The notes under the pieces are model-generated. The model saw only the letters and a list, made by a program, of their open reading frames with translations, was not told the DNA's origin and searched no databases. A DNA stretch of 64,000 bases from Aspidapion aeneum (taxonomy: Eukaryota > Arthropoda > Insecta > Coleoptera > Brentidae). Within the stretch, counting starts at the first letter, position 1; the number at the start of each line of letters is the position of its first letter. This document shows positions 13,201 through 34,100 of this stretch, in pieces. The position numbers and the translations under genes are program-made. The stretch is taken from assembly GCA_963576565.1 (NCBI GenBank), contig OY755046.1, forward strand, positions 74,017,719 through 74,081,718. The letters are read 5' to 3'.

Positions 13201-16200
13201 TTAAATTTTGCAGAAAACCCGAATTAAGAGATTTTGTATCAGGACGACATAAGTGCGAGGAGGTATTTTAAAAATTTCCTGTTACTTCTGATATCTTCTG
13301 TTCTCCTGATAAAAATGTTAAATTTTGCAGAAAACCTGAATTTAAAGATTTTGTATCAGGACGACATAAGTGCGAGGAGGTTTTTTAAAAATTTCCTGTT
13401 ACTTCTGATATCTTCTGTTCTCCTGATAAAAATGTTAAATTTTGCAGAAAACCTGAATTTAAAGATTTTGTATCAGGACGACATAAGTGCGAGGAGGTAT
13501 TTTAAAAATTTCCTGTTACTTCTGATATCTTCTGTTCTCCTGATAAAAATGTTAAATTTTGCAGAAAACCTGAATTTAAAGATTTTGTATCAGGACGACA
13601 TAAGTGCGAGGAGGTTTTTTAAAAATTTCCTGTTACTCCTGATATCTTCTGCTCTCCTGATAAAATGGTTAAATTTTGCAGAAAACCCGAATTAAGAGAT
13701 TTTGTATCAAGACGACATAAGTGCGAGGAGGTATTTTAAAAATTTCCTGTTACTTCTGATATCTTCTGTTCTCCTGATAAAAATGTTAAATTTTGCAGAA
13801 AACCTGAATTTAAAGATTTTGTATCAGGACGACATAAGTGCGAGGAGGTAATTTAAAAAATTTCTGTTACTCCTGATATCTTCTGTTCTCCTGATAAAAA
13901 TGTTAAATTTTGCAGAAAACCTGAATTAAAAAATTTTGTATCAGGGCGACATAAGTGCAAGGAGGTATTTTAAAAATTTGCTGTTACTCCTGATATCTTC
14001 TGCTCTCCTGATAAAAATGTTAAATTTTGCAGAAAACCTAAATTAAAAGATTTTGTATCAGGGCGACATAAGTGCAAGGAGGTTTTTAAAAATTTCCTGT
14101 TACTCCTGATATCTTCTGCTCTCCTGATAAAAATGTTAAATTTTGCAGAAAACCTGATTTAAAAGATTTTGTATCAGGGCGACATAAGTGCAAGGAGGTA
14201 TTTTAAAAATTTCCTGTTACTCCTGATATCTTCTGCTCTCCTGATAAAAATGTTAAATTTTGCAGAAAACCTAAATTAAAAGATTTTGTATCAGGGCGAT
14301 ATAAGTGCAAGGAGGTTTTTAAAAATTTCCTGTTACTCCTGATATCTTCTGCTCTCCTGATAAAAATGTTAAATTTTGCAGAAAACCTGAATTAAAAGAT
14401 TTTGTATCAGGGCGACATAAGTGCAAGGAGGTATTTTAAAAATTTCTTGTTACTCCTGATATCTTCTGCTCTCCTGATAAAAATGTTAAATTTTGCAGAA
14501 AACCTGAATTAAAAGATTTTGTATCAGGGCGACATAAGTGCAAGGAGGTTTTTAAAAATTTCCTGTTACTCCTGATATCTTCTGCTCTCCTGATAAAAAT
14601 GTTAAATTTTGCAGAAAACCTGATTTAAAAGATTTTGTATCAGGGCGACATAAGTGCAAGGAGGTTTTTAAAAATTTCCTGTTACTCCTGATATCTTCTG
14701 CTCTCCTGATAAAAATGTTAAATTTTGCAGAAAACCTGAATTAAAAGATTTTGTATCAGGGCGACATAAGTGCAAGGAGGTATTTTAAAAATTTCTTGTT
14801 ACTCCTGATATCTTCTGCTCGCCTGATAAAAATGTTAAATTTTGCAGAAAACCTAAATTAAAAGATTTTGTATCAGGGCGACATAAGTGCAAGGAGGTTT
14901 TTAAAAATTTCCTGTTACTCCTGATATCTTCTGCTCTCCTGATAAAAATGTTAAATTTTGCAGAAAACCTGAATTAAAAGATTTTGTATCAGGACGACAT
15001 AAGTGCAAGGAGGTATTTTAAAAATTTCCTGTTACTCCTGATATCTTCTGCTCTCCTGATAAAATGGTTAAATTTTGCAGAAAACCCGAATTAAGAGATT
15101 TTGTATCAAGACGACATAAGTGCGAGGAGGTATTTTAAAAATTTCCTGTTACTTCTGATATCTTCTGTTCTCCTGATAAAAATGTTAAATTTTGCAGAAA
15201 ACCTGAATTAAAAGATTTTGTATCAGGACGACATAAGTGCGAGGAGGTTTTTTAAAAATTTCCTGTTACTCCTGATATCTTCTGCTCTCCTGATAAAATG
15301 GTTAAATTTTGCAGAAAACCCGAATTAAGAGATTTTGTATCAAGACGACATAAGTGCGAGGAGGTATTTTAAAAATTTCCTGTTACTTCTGATATCTTCT
15401 GTTCTCCTGATAAAAATGTTAAATTTTGCAGAAAACCTGAATTTAAAGATTTTGTATCAGGACGACATAAGTGCGAGGAGGTAATTTAAAAAATTTCTGT
15501 TACTCCTGATATCTTCTGTTCTCCTGATAAAAATGTTAAATTTTGCAGAAAACCTGAATTAAAAAATTTTGTATCAGGGCGACATAAGTGCAAGGAGGTA
15601 TTTTAAAAATTTGCTGTTACTCCTGATATCTTCTGCTCTCCTGATAAAAATGTTAAATTTTGCAGAAAACCTAAATTAAAAGATTTTGTATCAGGGCGAC
15701 ATAAGTGCAAGGAGGTTTTTAAAAATTTCCTGTTACTCCTGATATCTTCTGCTCTCCTGATAAAAATGTTAAATTTTGCAGAAAACCTGATTTAAAAGAT
15801 TTTGTATCAGGGCGACATAAGTGCAAGGAGGTATTTTAAAAATTTCCTGTTACTCCTGATATCTTCTGCTCTCCTGATAAAAATGTTAAATTTTGCAGAA
15901 AACCTAAATTAAAAGATTTTGTATCAGGGCGATATAAGTGCAAGGAGGTTTTTAAAAATTTCCTGTTACTCCTGATATCTTCTGCTCTCCTGATAAAAAT
16001 GTTAAATTTTGCAGAAAACCTGAATTAAAAGATTTTGTATCAGGGCGACATAAGTGCAAGGAGGTATTTTAAAAATTTCTTGTTACTCCTGATATCTTCT
16101 GCTCTCCTGATAAAAATGTTAAATTTTGCAGAAAACCTGAATTAAAAGATTTTGTATCAGGGCGACATAAGTGCAAGGAGGTTTTTAAAAATTTCCTGTT

Positions 16201-18699
16201 ACTCCTGATATCTTCTGCTCTCCTGATAAAAATGTTAAATTTTGCAGAAAACCTGATTTAAAAGATTTTGTATCAGGGCGACATAAGTGCAAGGAGGTTT
16301 TTAAAAATTTCCTGTTACTCCTGATATCTTCTGCTCTCCTGATAAAAATGTTAAATTTTGCAGAAAACCTGAATTAAAAGATTTTGTATCAGGGCGACAT
16401 AAGTGCAAGGAGGTATTTTAAAAATTTCTTGTTACTCCTGATATCTTCTGCTCGCCTGATAAAAATGTTAAATTTTGCAGAAAACCTAAATTAAAAGATT
16501 TTGTATCAGGGCGACATAAGTGCAAGGAGGTTTTTAAAAATTTCCTGTTACTCCTGATATCTTCTGCTCTCCTGATAAAAATGTTAAATTTTGCAGAAAA
16601 CCTGAATTAAAAGATTTTGTATCAGGGCGACATAAGTGCAAGGAGGTATTTTAAAAATTTCTTGTTACTCCTGATATCTTCTGCTCTCCTGATAAAAATG
16701 TTAAATTTTGCAGAAAACCTGAATTAAAAGATTTTGTATCAGGGCGACATAAGTGCAAGGAGGTTTTTAAAAATTTCCTGTTACTCCTGATATCTTCTGC
16801 TCTCCTGATAAAAATGTTAAATTTTGCAGAAAACCTGATTTAAAAGATTTTGTATCAGGGCGACATAAGTGCAAGGAGGTTTTTAAAAATTTCCTGTTAC
16901 TCCTGATATCTTCTGCTCTCCTGATAAAAATGTTAAATTTTGCAGAAAACCTGAATTAAAAGATTTTGTATCAGGGCGACATAAGTGCAAGGAGGTATTT
17001 TAAAAATTTCTTGTTACTCCTGATATCTTCTGCTCGCCTGATAAAAATGTTAAATTTTGCAGAAAACCTAAATTAAAAGATTTTGTATCAGGGCGACATA
17101 AGTGCAAGGAGGTTTTTAAAAATTTCCTGTTACTCCTGATATCTTCTGCTCTCCTGATAAAAATGTTAAATTTTGCAGAAAACCTGAATTAAAAGATTTT
17201 GTATCAGGGCGACATAAGTGCAAGGAGGTATTTTAAAAATGTCTTGTTACTCCTGATATCTTCTGCTCTCCTGATAAAATTGTTAAATTTTGCAGAAAAC
17301 CTGAATTAAAAGATTTTGTATCAGGACGACATAAGTGCAAGGAGGTATTTTAAAAATTTCCTGTTACTCCTGATATCTTCTGCTCTCCTGATAAAATGGT
17401 TAAATTTTGCAGAAAACCCGAATTAAGAGATTTTGTATCAAGACGACATAAGTGCGAGGAGGTATTTTAAAAATTTCCTGTTACTTCTGATATCTTCTGT
17501 TCTCCTGATAAAAATGTTAAATTTTGCAGAAAACCTGAATTTAAAGATTTTGTATCAGGACGACATAAGTGCGAGGAGGTAATTTAAAAAATTTCTGTTA
17601 CTCCTGATATCTTCTGTTCTCCTGATAAAAATGTTAAATTTTGCAGAAAACCTGAATTAAAAAATTTTGTATCAGGGCGACATAAGTGCAAGGAGGTATT
17701 TTAAAAATTTGCTGTTACTCCTGATATCTTCTGCTCTCCTGATAAAAATGTTAAATTTTGCAGAAAACCTGAATTAAAAGATTTTGTATCAGGGCGACAT
17801 AAGTGCAAGGAGGTATTTTAAAAATTTCTTGTTACTCCTGATATCTTCTGCTCTCCTGATAAAAATGTTAAATTTTGCAGAAAACCTGAATTAAAAGATT
17901 TTGTATCAGGGCGACATAAGTGCAAGGAGGTTTTTAAAAATTTCCTGTTACTCCTGATATCTTCTGCTCTCCTGATAAAAATGTTAAATTTTGCAGAAAA
18001 CCTGATTTAAAAGATTTTGTATCAGGGCGACATAAGTGCAAGGAGGTATTTTAAAAATTTCTTGTTACTCCTGATATCTTCTGCTCTCCTGATAAAAATG
18101 TTAAATTTTGCAGAAAACCTGAATTAAAAGATTTTGTATCAGGGCGACATAAGTGCAAGGAGGTTTTTAAAAATTTCCTGTTACTCCTGATATCTTCTGC
18201 TCTCCTGATAAAAATGTTAAATTTTGCAGAAAACCTGATTTAAAAGATTTTGTATCAGGGCGACATAAGTGCAAGGAGGTATTTTAAAAATTTCTTGTTA
18301 CTCCTGATATCTTCTGCTCGCCTGATAAAAATGTTAAATTTTGCAGAAAACCTAAATTAAAAGATTTTGTATCAGGGCGACATAAGTGCAAGGAGGTTTT
18401 TAAAAATTTCCTGTTACTCCTGATATCTTCTGCTCTCCTGATAAAAATGTTAAATTTTGCAGAAAACCTGAATTAAAAGATTTTGTATCAGGGCGACATA
18501 AGTGCAAGGAGGTATTTTAAAAATTTCTTGTTACTCCTGATATCTTCTGCTCTCCTGATAAAATTGTTAAATTTTGCAGAAAACCTGAATTAAAAGATTT
18601 TGTATCAGGACGACATAAGTGCAAGGAGGTATTTTAAAAATTTCCTGTTACTCCTGATATCTTCTGCTCTCCTGATAAAATGGTTAAATTTTGCAGAAA

Positions 18700-21600
18700 A
18701 CCCGAATTAAGAGATTTTGTATCAAGACGACATAAGTGTAAGGAGGTATTTTAAAAATTTCCTGTTACTCCTGATATCTTCTGCTCTCCTGATAAAATTG
18801 TTAAATTTTGCAGAAAACCTGAATTAAAAGATTTTGTATCAGGACGACATAAGTGCAAGGAGGTATTTTAAAAATTTCCTGTTACTCCTGATATCTTCTG
18901 CTCTCCTGATAAAATGGTTAAATTTTGCAGAAAACCCGAATTAAGAGATTTTGTATCAGGACGACATAAGTGTAAGGAGGTATTTTAAAAATTTCCTGTT
19001 ACTCCTGATATCTTCTGCCCTCCTGATAAAATTGTTAAATTTTGCAGAAAACCCGAATTAAAAGATTTTGTATTAGGACGACATAAGTGCGAGGAGGTAT
19101 TTTAAAAATTTCCTGTTACTCTTGATATCTTCTGCTCTCCTGATAAAAATGTAAAATTTTGTAGAAAACCCGAATTAAAAGATTTTGTATCAGGACGACA
19201 TAAGTGCAAGGAGGTATTTTAAAAATTTCCTGTTACTCCTGATATCTTCTGTTCTCCTGATAAAAATGTTAAATTTTGCAGAAAACCTGAATTAAAAGAT
19301 TTTGTATCAGGACGACATAAGTGCAAGGAGGTATTTTAAAAATTTCCTGTTACTCCTGATATCTTCTGCTCTCCTGATAAAATGGTTAAATTTTGCAGAA
19401 AACCCGAATTAAGAGATTTTGTATCAGGACGACATAAGTGTAAGGAGGTATTTTAAAAATTTCCTGTTACTCCTGATATCTTCTGCCCTCCTGATAAAAT
19501 TGTTAAATTTTGCAGAAAACCCGAATTAAAAGATTTTGTATTAGGACGACATAAGTGCGAGGAGGTATTTTAAAAATTTCCTGTTACTCTTGATATCTTC
19601 TGCTCTCCTGATAAAAATGTAAAATTTTGTAGAAAACCCGAATTAAAAGATTTTGTATCAGGACGACATAAGTGCAAGGAGGTATTTTAAAAATTTCCTG
19701 TTACTCCTGATATCTTCTGTTCTCCTGATAAAAATGTTAAATTTTGCAGAAAACCTGAATTAAAAGATTTTGTATCAGGACGACATAAGTGCAAGGAGGT
19801 ATTTTAAAAATTTCCTGTTACTCCTGATATCTTCTGCTCTCCTGATAAAATGGTTAAATTTTGCAGAAAACCCGAATTAAGAGATTTTGTATCAGGACGA
19901 CATAAGTGTAAGGAGGTATTTTAAAAATTTCCTGTTACTCCTGATATCTTCTGCCCTCCTGATAAAATTGTTAAATTTTGCAGAAAACCCGAATTAAAAG
20001 ATTTTGTATTAGGACGACATAAGTGCGAGGAGGTATTTTAAAAATTTCCTGTTACTCTTGATATCTTCTGCTCTCCTGATAAAAATGTAAAATTTTGTAG
20101 AAAACCCGAATTAAAAGATTTTGTATCAGGACGACATAAGTGCAAGGAGGTATTTTAAAAATTTCCTGTTACTCCTGATATCTTCTGTTCTCCTGATAAA
20201 AATGTTAAATTTTGCAGAAAACCTGAATTAAAAGATTTTGTATCAGGACGACATAAGTGCAAGGAGGTATTTTAAAAATTTCCTGTTACTCCTGATATCT
20301 TCTGCTCTCCTGATAAAATGGTTAAATTTTGCAGAAAACCCGAATTAAGAGATTTTGTATCAGGACGACATAAGTGTAAGGAGGTATTTTAAAAATTTCC
20401 TGTTACTCCTGATATCTTCTGCCCTCCTGATAAAATTGTTAAATTTTGCAGAAAACCCGAATTAAAAGATTTTGTATTAGGACGACATAAGTGCGAGGAG
20501 GTATTTTAAAAATTTCCTGTTACTCTTGATATCTTCTGCTCTCCTGATAAAAATGTAAAATTTTGTAGAAAACCCGAATTAAAAGATTTTGTATCAGGAC
20601 GACATAAGTGCAAGGAGGTATTTTAAAAATTTCCTGTTACTCCTGATATCTTCTGTTCTCCTGATAAAAATGTTAAATTTTGCAGAAAACCTGAATTAAA
20701 AGATTTTGTATCAGGACGACATAAGTGCAAGGAGGTATTTTAAAAATTTCCTGTTACTCCTGATATCTTCTGCTCTCCTGATAAAATGGTTAAATTTTGC
20801 AGAAAACCCGAATTAAGAGATTTTGTATCAGGACGACATAAGTGTAAGGAGGTATTTTAAAAATTTCCTGTTACTCCTGATATCTTCTGCCCTCCTGATA
20901 AAATTGTTAAATTTTGCAGAAAACCCGAATTAAAAGATTTTGTATTAGGACGACATAAGTGCGAGGAGGTATTTTAAAAATTTCCTGTTACTCTTGATAT
21001 CTTCTGCTCTCCTGATAAAAATGTAAAATTTTGTAGAAAACCCGAATTAAAAGATTTTGTATCAGGACGACATAAGTGCAAGGAGGTATTTTAAAAATTT
21101 CCTGTTACTCCTGATATCTTCTGTTCTCCTGATAAAAATGTTAAATTTTGCAGAAAACCTGAATTAAAAGATTTTGTATCAGGACGACATAAGTGCAAGG
21201 AGGTATTTTAAAAATTTCCTGTTACTCCTGATATCTTCTGCTCTCCTGATAAAATGGTTAAATTTTGCAGAAAACCCGAATTAAGAGATTTTGTATCAGG
21301 ACGACATAAGTGTAAGGAGGTATTTTAAAAATTTCCTGTTACTCCTGATATCTTCTGCCCTCCTGATAAAATTGTTAAATTTTGCAGAAAACCCGAATTA
21401 AAAGATTTTGTATTAGGACGACATAAGTGCGAGGAGGTATTTTAAAAATTTCCTGTTACTCTTGATATCTTCTGCTCTCCTGATAAAAATGTAAAATTTT
21501 GTAGAAAACCCGAATTAAAAGATTTTGTATCAGGACGACATAAGTGCAAGGAGGTATTTTAAAAATTTCCTGTTACTCCTGATATCTTCTGTTCTCCTGA

Positions 21601-22428
21601 TAAAAATGTTAAATTTTGCAGAAAACCTGAATTAAAAGATTTTGTATCAGGACGACATAAGTGCAAGGAGGTATTTTAAAAATTTCCTGTTACTCCTGAT
21701 ATCTTCTGCTCTCCTGATAAAATGGTTAAATTTTGCAGAAAACCCGAATTAAGAGATTTTGTATCAGGACGACATAAGTGTAAGGAGGTATTTTAAAAAT
21801 TTCCTGTTACTCCTGATATCTTCTGCCCTCCTGATAAAATTGTTAAATTTTGCAGAAAACCCGAATTAAAAGATTTTGTATTAGGACGACATAAGTGCGA
21901 GGAGGTATTTTAAAAATTTCCTGTTACTCTTGATATCTTCTGCTCTCCTGATAAAAATGTAAAATTTTGTAGAAAACCCGAATTAAAAGATTTTGTATCA
22001 GGACGACATAAGTGCAAGGAGGTATTTTAAAAATTTCCTGTTACTCCTGATATCTTCTGTTCTCCTGATAAAAATGTTAAATTTTGCAGAAAACCTGAAT
22101 TAAAAGATTTTGTATCAGGACGACATAAGTGCAAGGAGGTATTTTAAAAATTTCCTGTTACTCCTGATATCTTCTGCTCTCCTGATAAAATGGTTAAATT
22201 TTGCAGAAAACCCGAATTAAGAGATTTTGTATCAGGACGACATAAGTGTAAGGAGGTATTTTAAAAATTTCCTGTTACTCCTGATATCTTCTGCCCTCCT
22301 GATAAAATTGTTAAATTTTGCAGAAAACCCGAATTAAAAGATTTTGTATTAGGACGACATAAGTGCGAGGAGGTATTTTAAAAATTTCCTGTTACTCCTG
22401 ATATCTTCTGCTCTCCTGATAAAAATGT
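18700..22428 (+). repeat. 468-bp four-monomer higher-order repeat at the gene-side edge of the satellite
   Basis: A private variant, TTTTGTATTAGGACG, recurs at 19071, 19539, 20007, 20475, 20943, 21411, 21879 and 22347, every 468 bp (4 x 117). Other private marks keep the same spacing: GTGTAAGGAGG, CTGCCCTCCTG, ATGTAAAATTTTGTAG and TACTCTTGATATC. The copies look almost identical, so this is the most recently homogenised part of the array. The final copy is broken at about 22428, where the monomer stops abruptly after CCTGATAAAAATG. Confidence 0.93.
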
Positions 22429-22472
22429 TTCTCTTCTTTTCTGTTTAATTTAAAAATTTTATCAGGGCAGAG

Positions 22473-22575
22473 AAAATTTTACATTTTTATCAGGAGAACA
22501 AAAAATATCAGAATAAACAACTTTTTCAAAATACTTCCTCACATTTATGTTGTCCTGATACAAAATCAATTGAGA
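22473..22575 (-). repeat. Diverged, inverted satellite monomer outside the array
   Basis: Read on the minus strand, this stretch matches a satellite monomer with many substitutions. It contains TTTTATCAGGAGAACA, a degenerate ATATCAG, CTTCCTCACATTTATGTTGTC and CTGATACAAAATC in the right order and spacing. It lies about 45 bp beyond the end of the array, in opposite orientation to all other copies, and about 300 bp downstream of the RSRC2-like stop codon. The preceding AAAAATTTTATCAGGGCAG (about 22452-22470) may be a second, shorter inverted fragment. Confidence 0.75.
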
Positions 22576-22881
22576 GCAGAAGTTGTTTAAGTTTTGAAGA
22601 ACCTCCTCATCTATTTGTTTTGTTTTTAGGAGTAATAAAAATAACTTAATTTCTTTATCCTCCTTCTATATTACAGCACAAATCAAACCTTAAAATTACA
22701 GAACAGAGGATTAACTATACAAAAAATAAAGATTAAATTTCTTAGCCCCACTTGCACAAAGACTATGAACTTTTTACTATTTTATATTCTTTCAATTGCC
22801 AAACAATTAAAAATACATCAGTGCAATAAGACTATAAATTTTTAAGTTCTAAAAATAAAAACTTAAAATAACTAAACCAAA

Positions 22882-30773
<7,892 letters not shown>

Positions 30774-31128
30774 TTTCCTTCAACAAAATTCCGCAGAAAA
30801 TGTGGAAATTTCACAAATAACTTGGGAAAATAAACCATTTGCTAAAAATTTTCAAAATGGCCGACTCCGCCGAATTGACATGATTCCTTTCATAGATAAA
30901 GGATTTGCGGCGCGGTTCAGTGAGTTCTTATATTCCTTTCGTTGGTTCATTTGTTTGAATTTTGAAAACTAGATGTCGCCTTAGTCAGGTCCAACGAAAA
31001 AAAATTTCACATCAACTAACATAACCACACTTTTCGAATATTTTTTCGTTGGTCAAGAACAGTGAGAAGTTGTTTGTTTATCAACTGGTGGTTCTGTGTT
31101 TATCAAGTTTTTGAGTAGTGGAACCAAC
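30774..31128. promoter_or_regulatory. Shared head-to-head upstream region of RSRC2-like and UAP genes
   Basis: Only 355 bp separate the two divergent start codons, so both 5' UTRs and core promoters must lie here unless further 5' exons exist. Related CAACGAAAAAAAA / TTTTTTCGTTGG sequences occur at about 30937, 30991 and 31045 in both orientations. I saw no clear TATA box. No transcription start can be placed from sequence alone. Confidence 0.55.
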
Positions 31129-34100
31129 ATGAAGTCTGAAAAAATCGGATCCGGTGCCGGAGAGTGTGAGGCTGCAGTCGAGACGACTAGGGCTCTTTTG
31201 GCAGAATGTGGCCAGGCGCATCTGCTTCAATACTGTCAAGACCTAAAAGAAGGTATGATTTGTTTCGCTAGATTTGGTTCATTTATTAAAACTTGCTGTT
31301 TATATAGATGAACAAAAATCCCTGCTACATCAGATCCAATCAATCAATATAACAGAAGCTGTATCTTTGTACAAGCTTGCTCAATCCCAGCAGAAAACAG
31401 AAGAGGGCTCAGCCACCATTTCTGAAAGCAAACTGACAGCAGTGCCTATTGTGTCTGCCAAAAACATTCATGTTGAAATGATACATGCTTATAGAGATCT
31501 CGGCTACCAGGAAATAGCCAATGGCCATGTGGCAGTGATTGTCCTGGCTGGTGGGCAAGGCACACGTCTCGGGATGGCATTACCCAAAGGATTGTGTCCT
31601 ACAGCTCTGTCTTCAGGTATGTAGTATTTTTTTGTTTGTAGGAAGCGATAATACATCCACTGGTGCTGGCAGTAGAATGAATTATTACTAATCTAATATT
31701 TTTTTAGCCAAGACTCTTTTGCAAATTCAAGCTGAAAGAATAAAAAGATTGAAGCAAATTATAAAAAACAAAACTCAAATTGAGCCCCAGATACATTGGT
31801 ATTTGATGACCAGTAAAGTGACACATATGTTGATTGAAAAGTTTTTTGAGGAAAATAAATATTTTGGTTTAGACAGGGAGCATGTTACACTCTTTCAACA
31901 AGGAGAACTGCCTTGTTTTGATTTTGAGGGAAACATACTTTTAGAAGAAAAGGATAGTATTGCTCTCTCTCCTGATGGTAAGCTTATTATATCCAAATCT
32001 TACCATCCTTATTACTCAAAATTGACATCTTGGCTTGATGGTATTATTCTGTAGGTTTGAGTTTAGTAGTTTTGAGTTTTTATTGCTTTTTAGGGAATGG
32101 AGGAATATATAAAGCAATGAAGGAAACTGGTATTTTAAGAGATCTGAGGAAAAAAAATATTAAATATGTTCATGTTCATAGTGTGGATAATATTTTGATT
32201 AAAGTGGCTGACCCAGTATTTATAGGAAAATGTGTCAAAGAGGATGTTGATTGTGGTAAGGATTTGGGAAAGATAGAACTTCTTTAAGTCATATTGTCAT
32301 GTATGTAATTTGGGCATGTTATCCGGAACTTGGTTGGTGTAGTTGTGTATAGGTGTAAAAGTATTAGGACATCAACCTAGGAAGTATGTGGTGCAAACGA
32401 TTTATGTTTAAGATTAAAACACGTTTGTAATCACATGCTTCTATAAATAGATATAGTTTAAGGGTTTATTTAATACTAGTACAAAGATATTTACACAGTA
32501 ATCACTACTGTCTGGCCCAGTCTTCTGATACAAATATTATTCACATGTAGGTCAGGTTCAGCTCTCGATCAGAATCTCTTTACTGTTTCTATACTTGACT
32601 ATTAAGAACTTAGATACTTAGCGTACTGACTGAACTGAACCCCGACTATCCGTTCTTGATTGGTTTTATAGAAGCATGTGATTACAAACGTGTTTTAATC
32701 TTAAACATAAATCATTTGCACCACATACTTCCTAGGTTCATCATACATGACAATATTTGTGTTTCAAATACACCAAGACGCGGGTTTTTAGAAGAAGAAG
32801 CCATTGAATAAGTGAAGCCTACTCATTTCAGCTTTGATCGACTGGCGAATACGTGTGCGCGACGTGTGGAATAATTTATGAAAGATGAGTGAAAAATAAA
32901 CAAAATAAAAGTATTTTTTCCCACAAATTATCCACAAAAAACCATGAAAAATATTTCAAAAACTGAGGTCACCTAATATTTTCAGGTGATGTACTTTTTT
33001 TGCAATTTGTCTTTTAGCAGCAAAAGTGGTACTAAAAACTGATCCCACAGAACCTTTAGGGCTCATCTGTAAGATGAATGACAAGGTCCAAATTATTGAA
33101 TACAGCGAAATGTTAAAGGAGATGGCAGAGTTACGGGAGGGAGAAGATTTGAAATTTAACATTGGCAATATTTGCAATCACTTTTTTACAGGTTGGTTTA
33201 ATGTTTTTTTGTGATTTGTGAAATGTCCAGGATTTATATGGATGATTCTACAAAAATGGTGCTGTGGAGTGGGAATGCATATTTTTCAAAGACAGACTGC
33301 AAATGAAGCATAGTTTTAGTTATAAGATTTAAAACGAAATGTGTTCTTTATGGAGCATTTGAGTTTAATGTATAAAAAAAATTGCAAGTTTATAATTTTT
33401 TTTATTACAAAGCAAATACCTCATTCCTCTGGTGTTGTCCCAAACCAAATATTAAAAACTCAAATTAAAAAAAATATCCTAATAAATAATATTTAACCAA
33501 GTCTTAACTATTTATCAAAAAATTGATAAAACTTAAGTTTGCATTCCTATTTTTGATTATCCGAATTTAAATCTTCTCTGAAAATTTTTACAATTTTAAA
33601 CGTGCTCCATTTTTAATAACACAATATTTGTGAATACCACTGGTTAATTTCTAGAGAAAGAGACGGCCCTGGATATCTAATTTACTTGTGAGGGTGACAA
33701 GTTGTGACAGATAATGTCAACTTTAGTTTGGTTTAATTTATAGATCTTTTTATTTTCGGCAGAAAATTAGTTTTTTTTCGGAGAAATCAAAAAGGAACGC
33801 TTTAATTTAATAATAATAATAATTTGTTTGTTGATTGTTTTAAAATAAAAAGTATAGGAACTTTGTTTATATAAAACTTAAGTTGAGTAGTCTAAATAGA
33901 TTTTGATTTAAATTGGAAAACCATTAAAAAACTCATTCCTCTGGTACTCATTCCTCTGGAATTTTTATGCAATAATTCCTAAAATTCGGGAAAATAAATG
34001 TTTCTTAGCTTACACCTAATTAGTTACATAAATTAAAAAAAAAACAATTATTTACTGTGCTGTACTGTTATTTAAAGGCAATGACCAAAAATGATATCCA

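Larger units (their letters stand above)
1..22428 (+). repeat. 117-bp satellite DNA array (about 190 head-to-tail monomers)
   Basis: The block GCAGAAAACC recurs every 117 bp (for example at 2 and 119) through the whole stretch, always in the same orientation. Each monomer contains GATATC, GTATCAGG/AAGACGACATAAG and AGGAGGT followed by an A/T-rich TTTAAAAATTT core. Some monomers are 116 bp because the tract after AGGAGG is one base shorter. The array runs off the left edge of the window. Monomer variants are grouped into blocks: about 1-5440, 5440-13200, 13200-18700 and 18700-22428. Because 117 is 39 codons, frames without stops appear in places on both strands. I read these as a by-product of the period, not as genes. 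A pericentromeric or heterochromatic role is an inference only. Copy number depends on the assembly being right. Confidence 0.97.

Noticed and set aside
1658..13695. Many open frames of 63-297 codons in the satellite
   Set aside because: They repeat every 117 bp, occur on both strands at once, and vary by amino-acid-changing differences. They follow from the period being divisible by three.
1..22428. CRISPR array
   Set aside because: Regular spacing, but the whole 117-bp period is conserved with no unique spacers, and the setting is eukaryotic.
1..22428. CENP-B box in the satellite monomer
   Set aside because: No TTCG....A..CGGG-type motif is visible in the monomer variants; a centromeric role is unproven.
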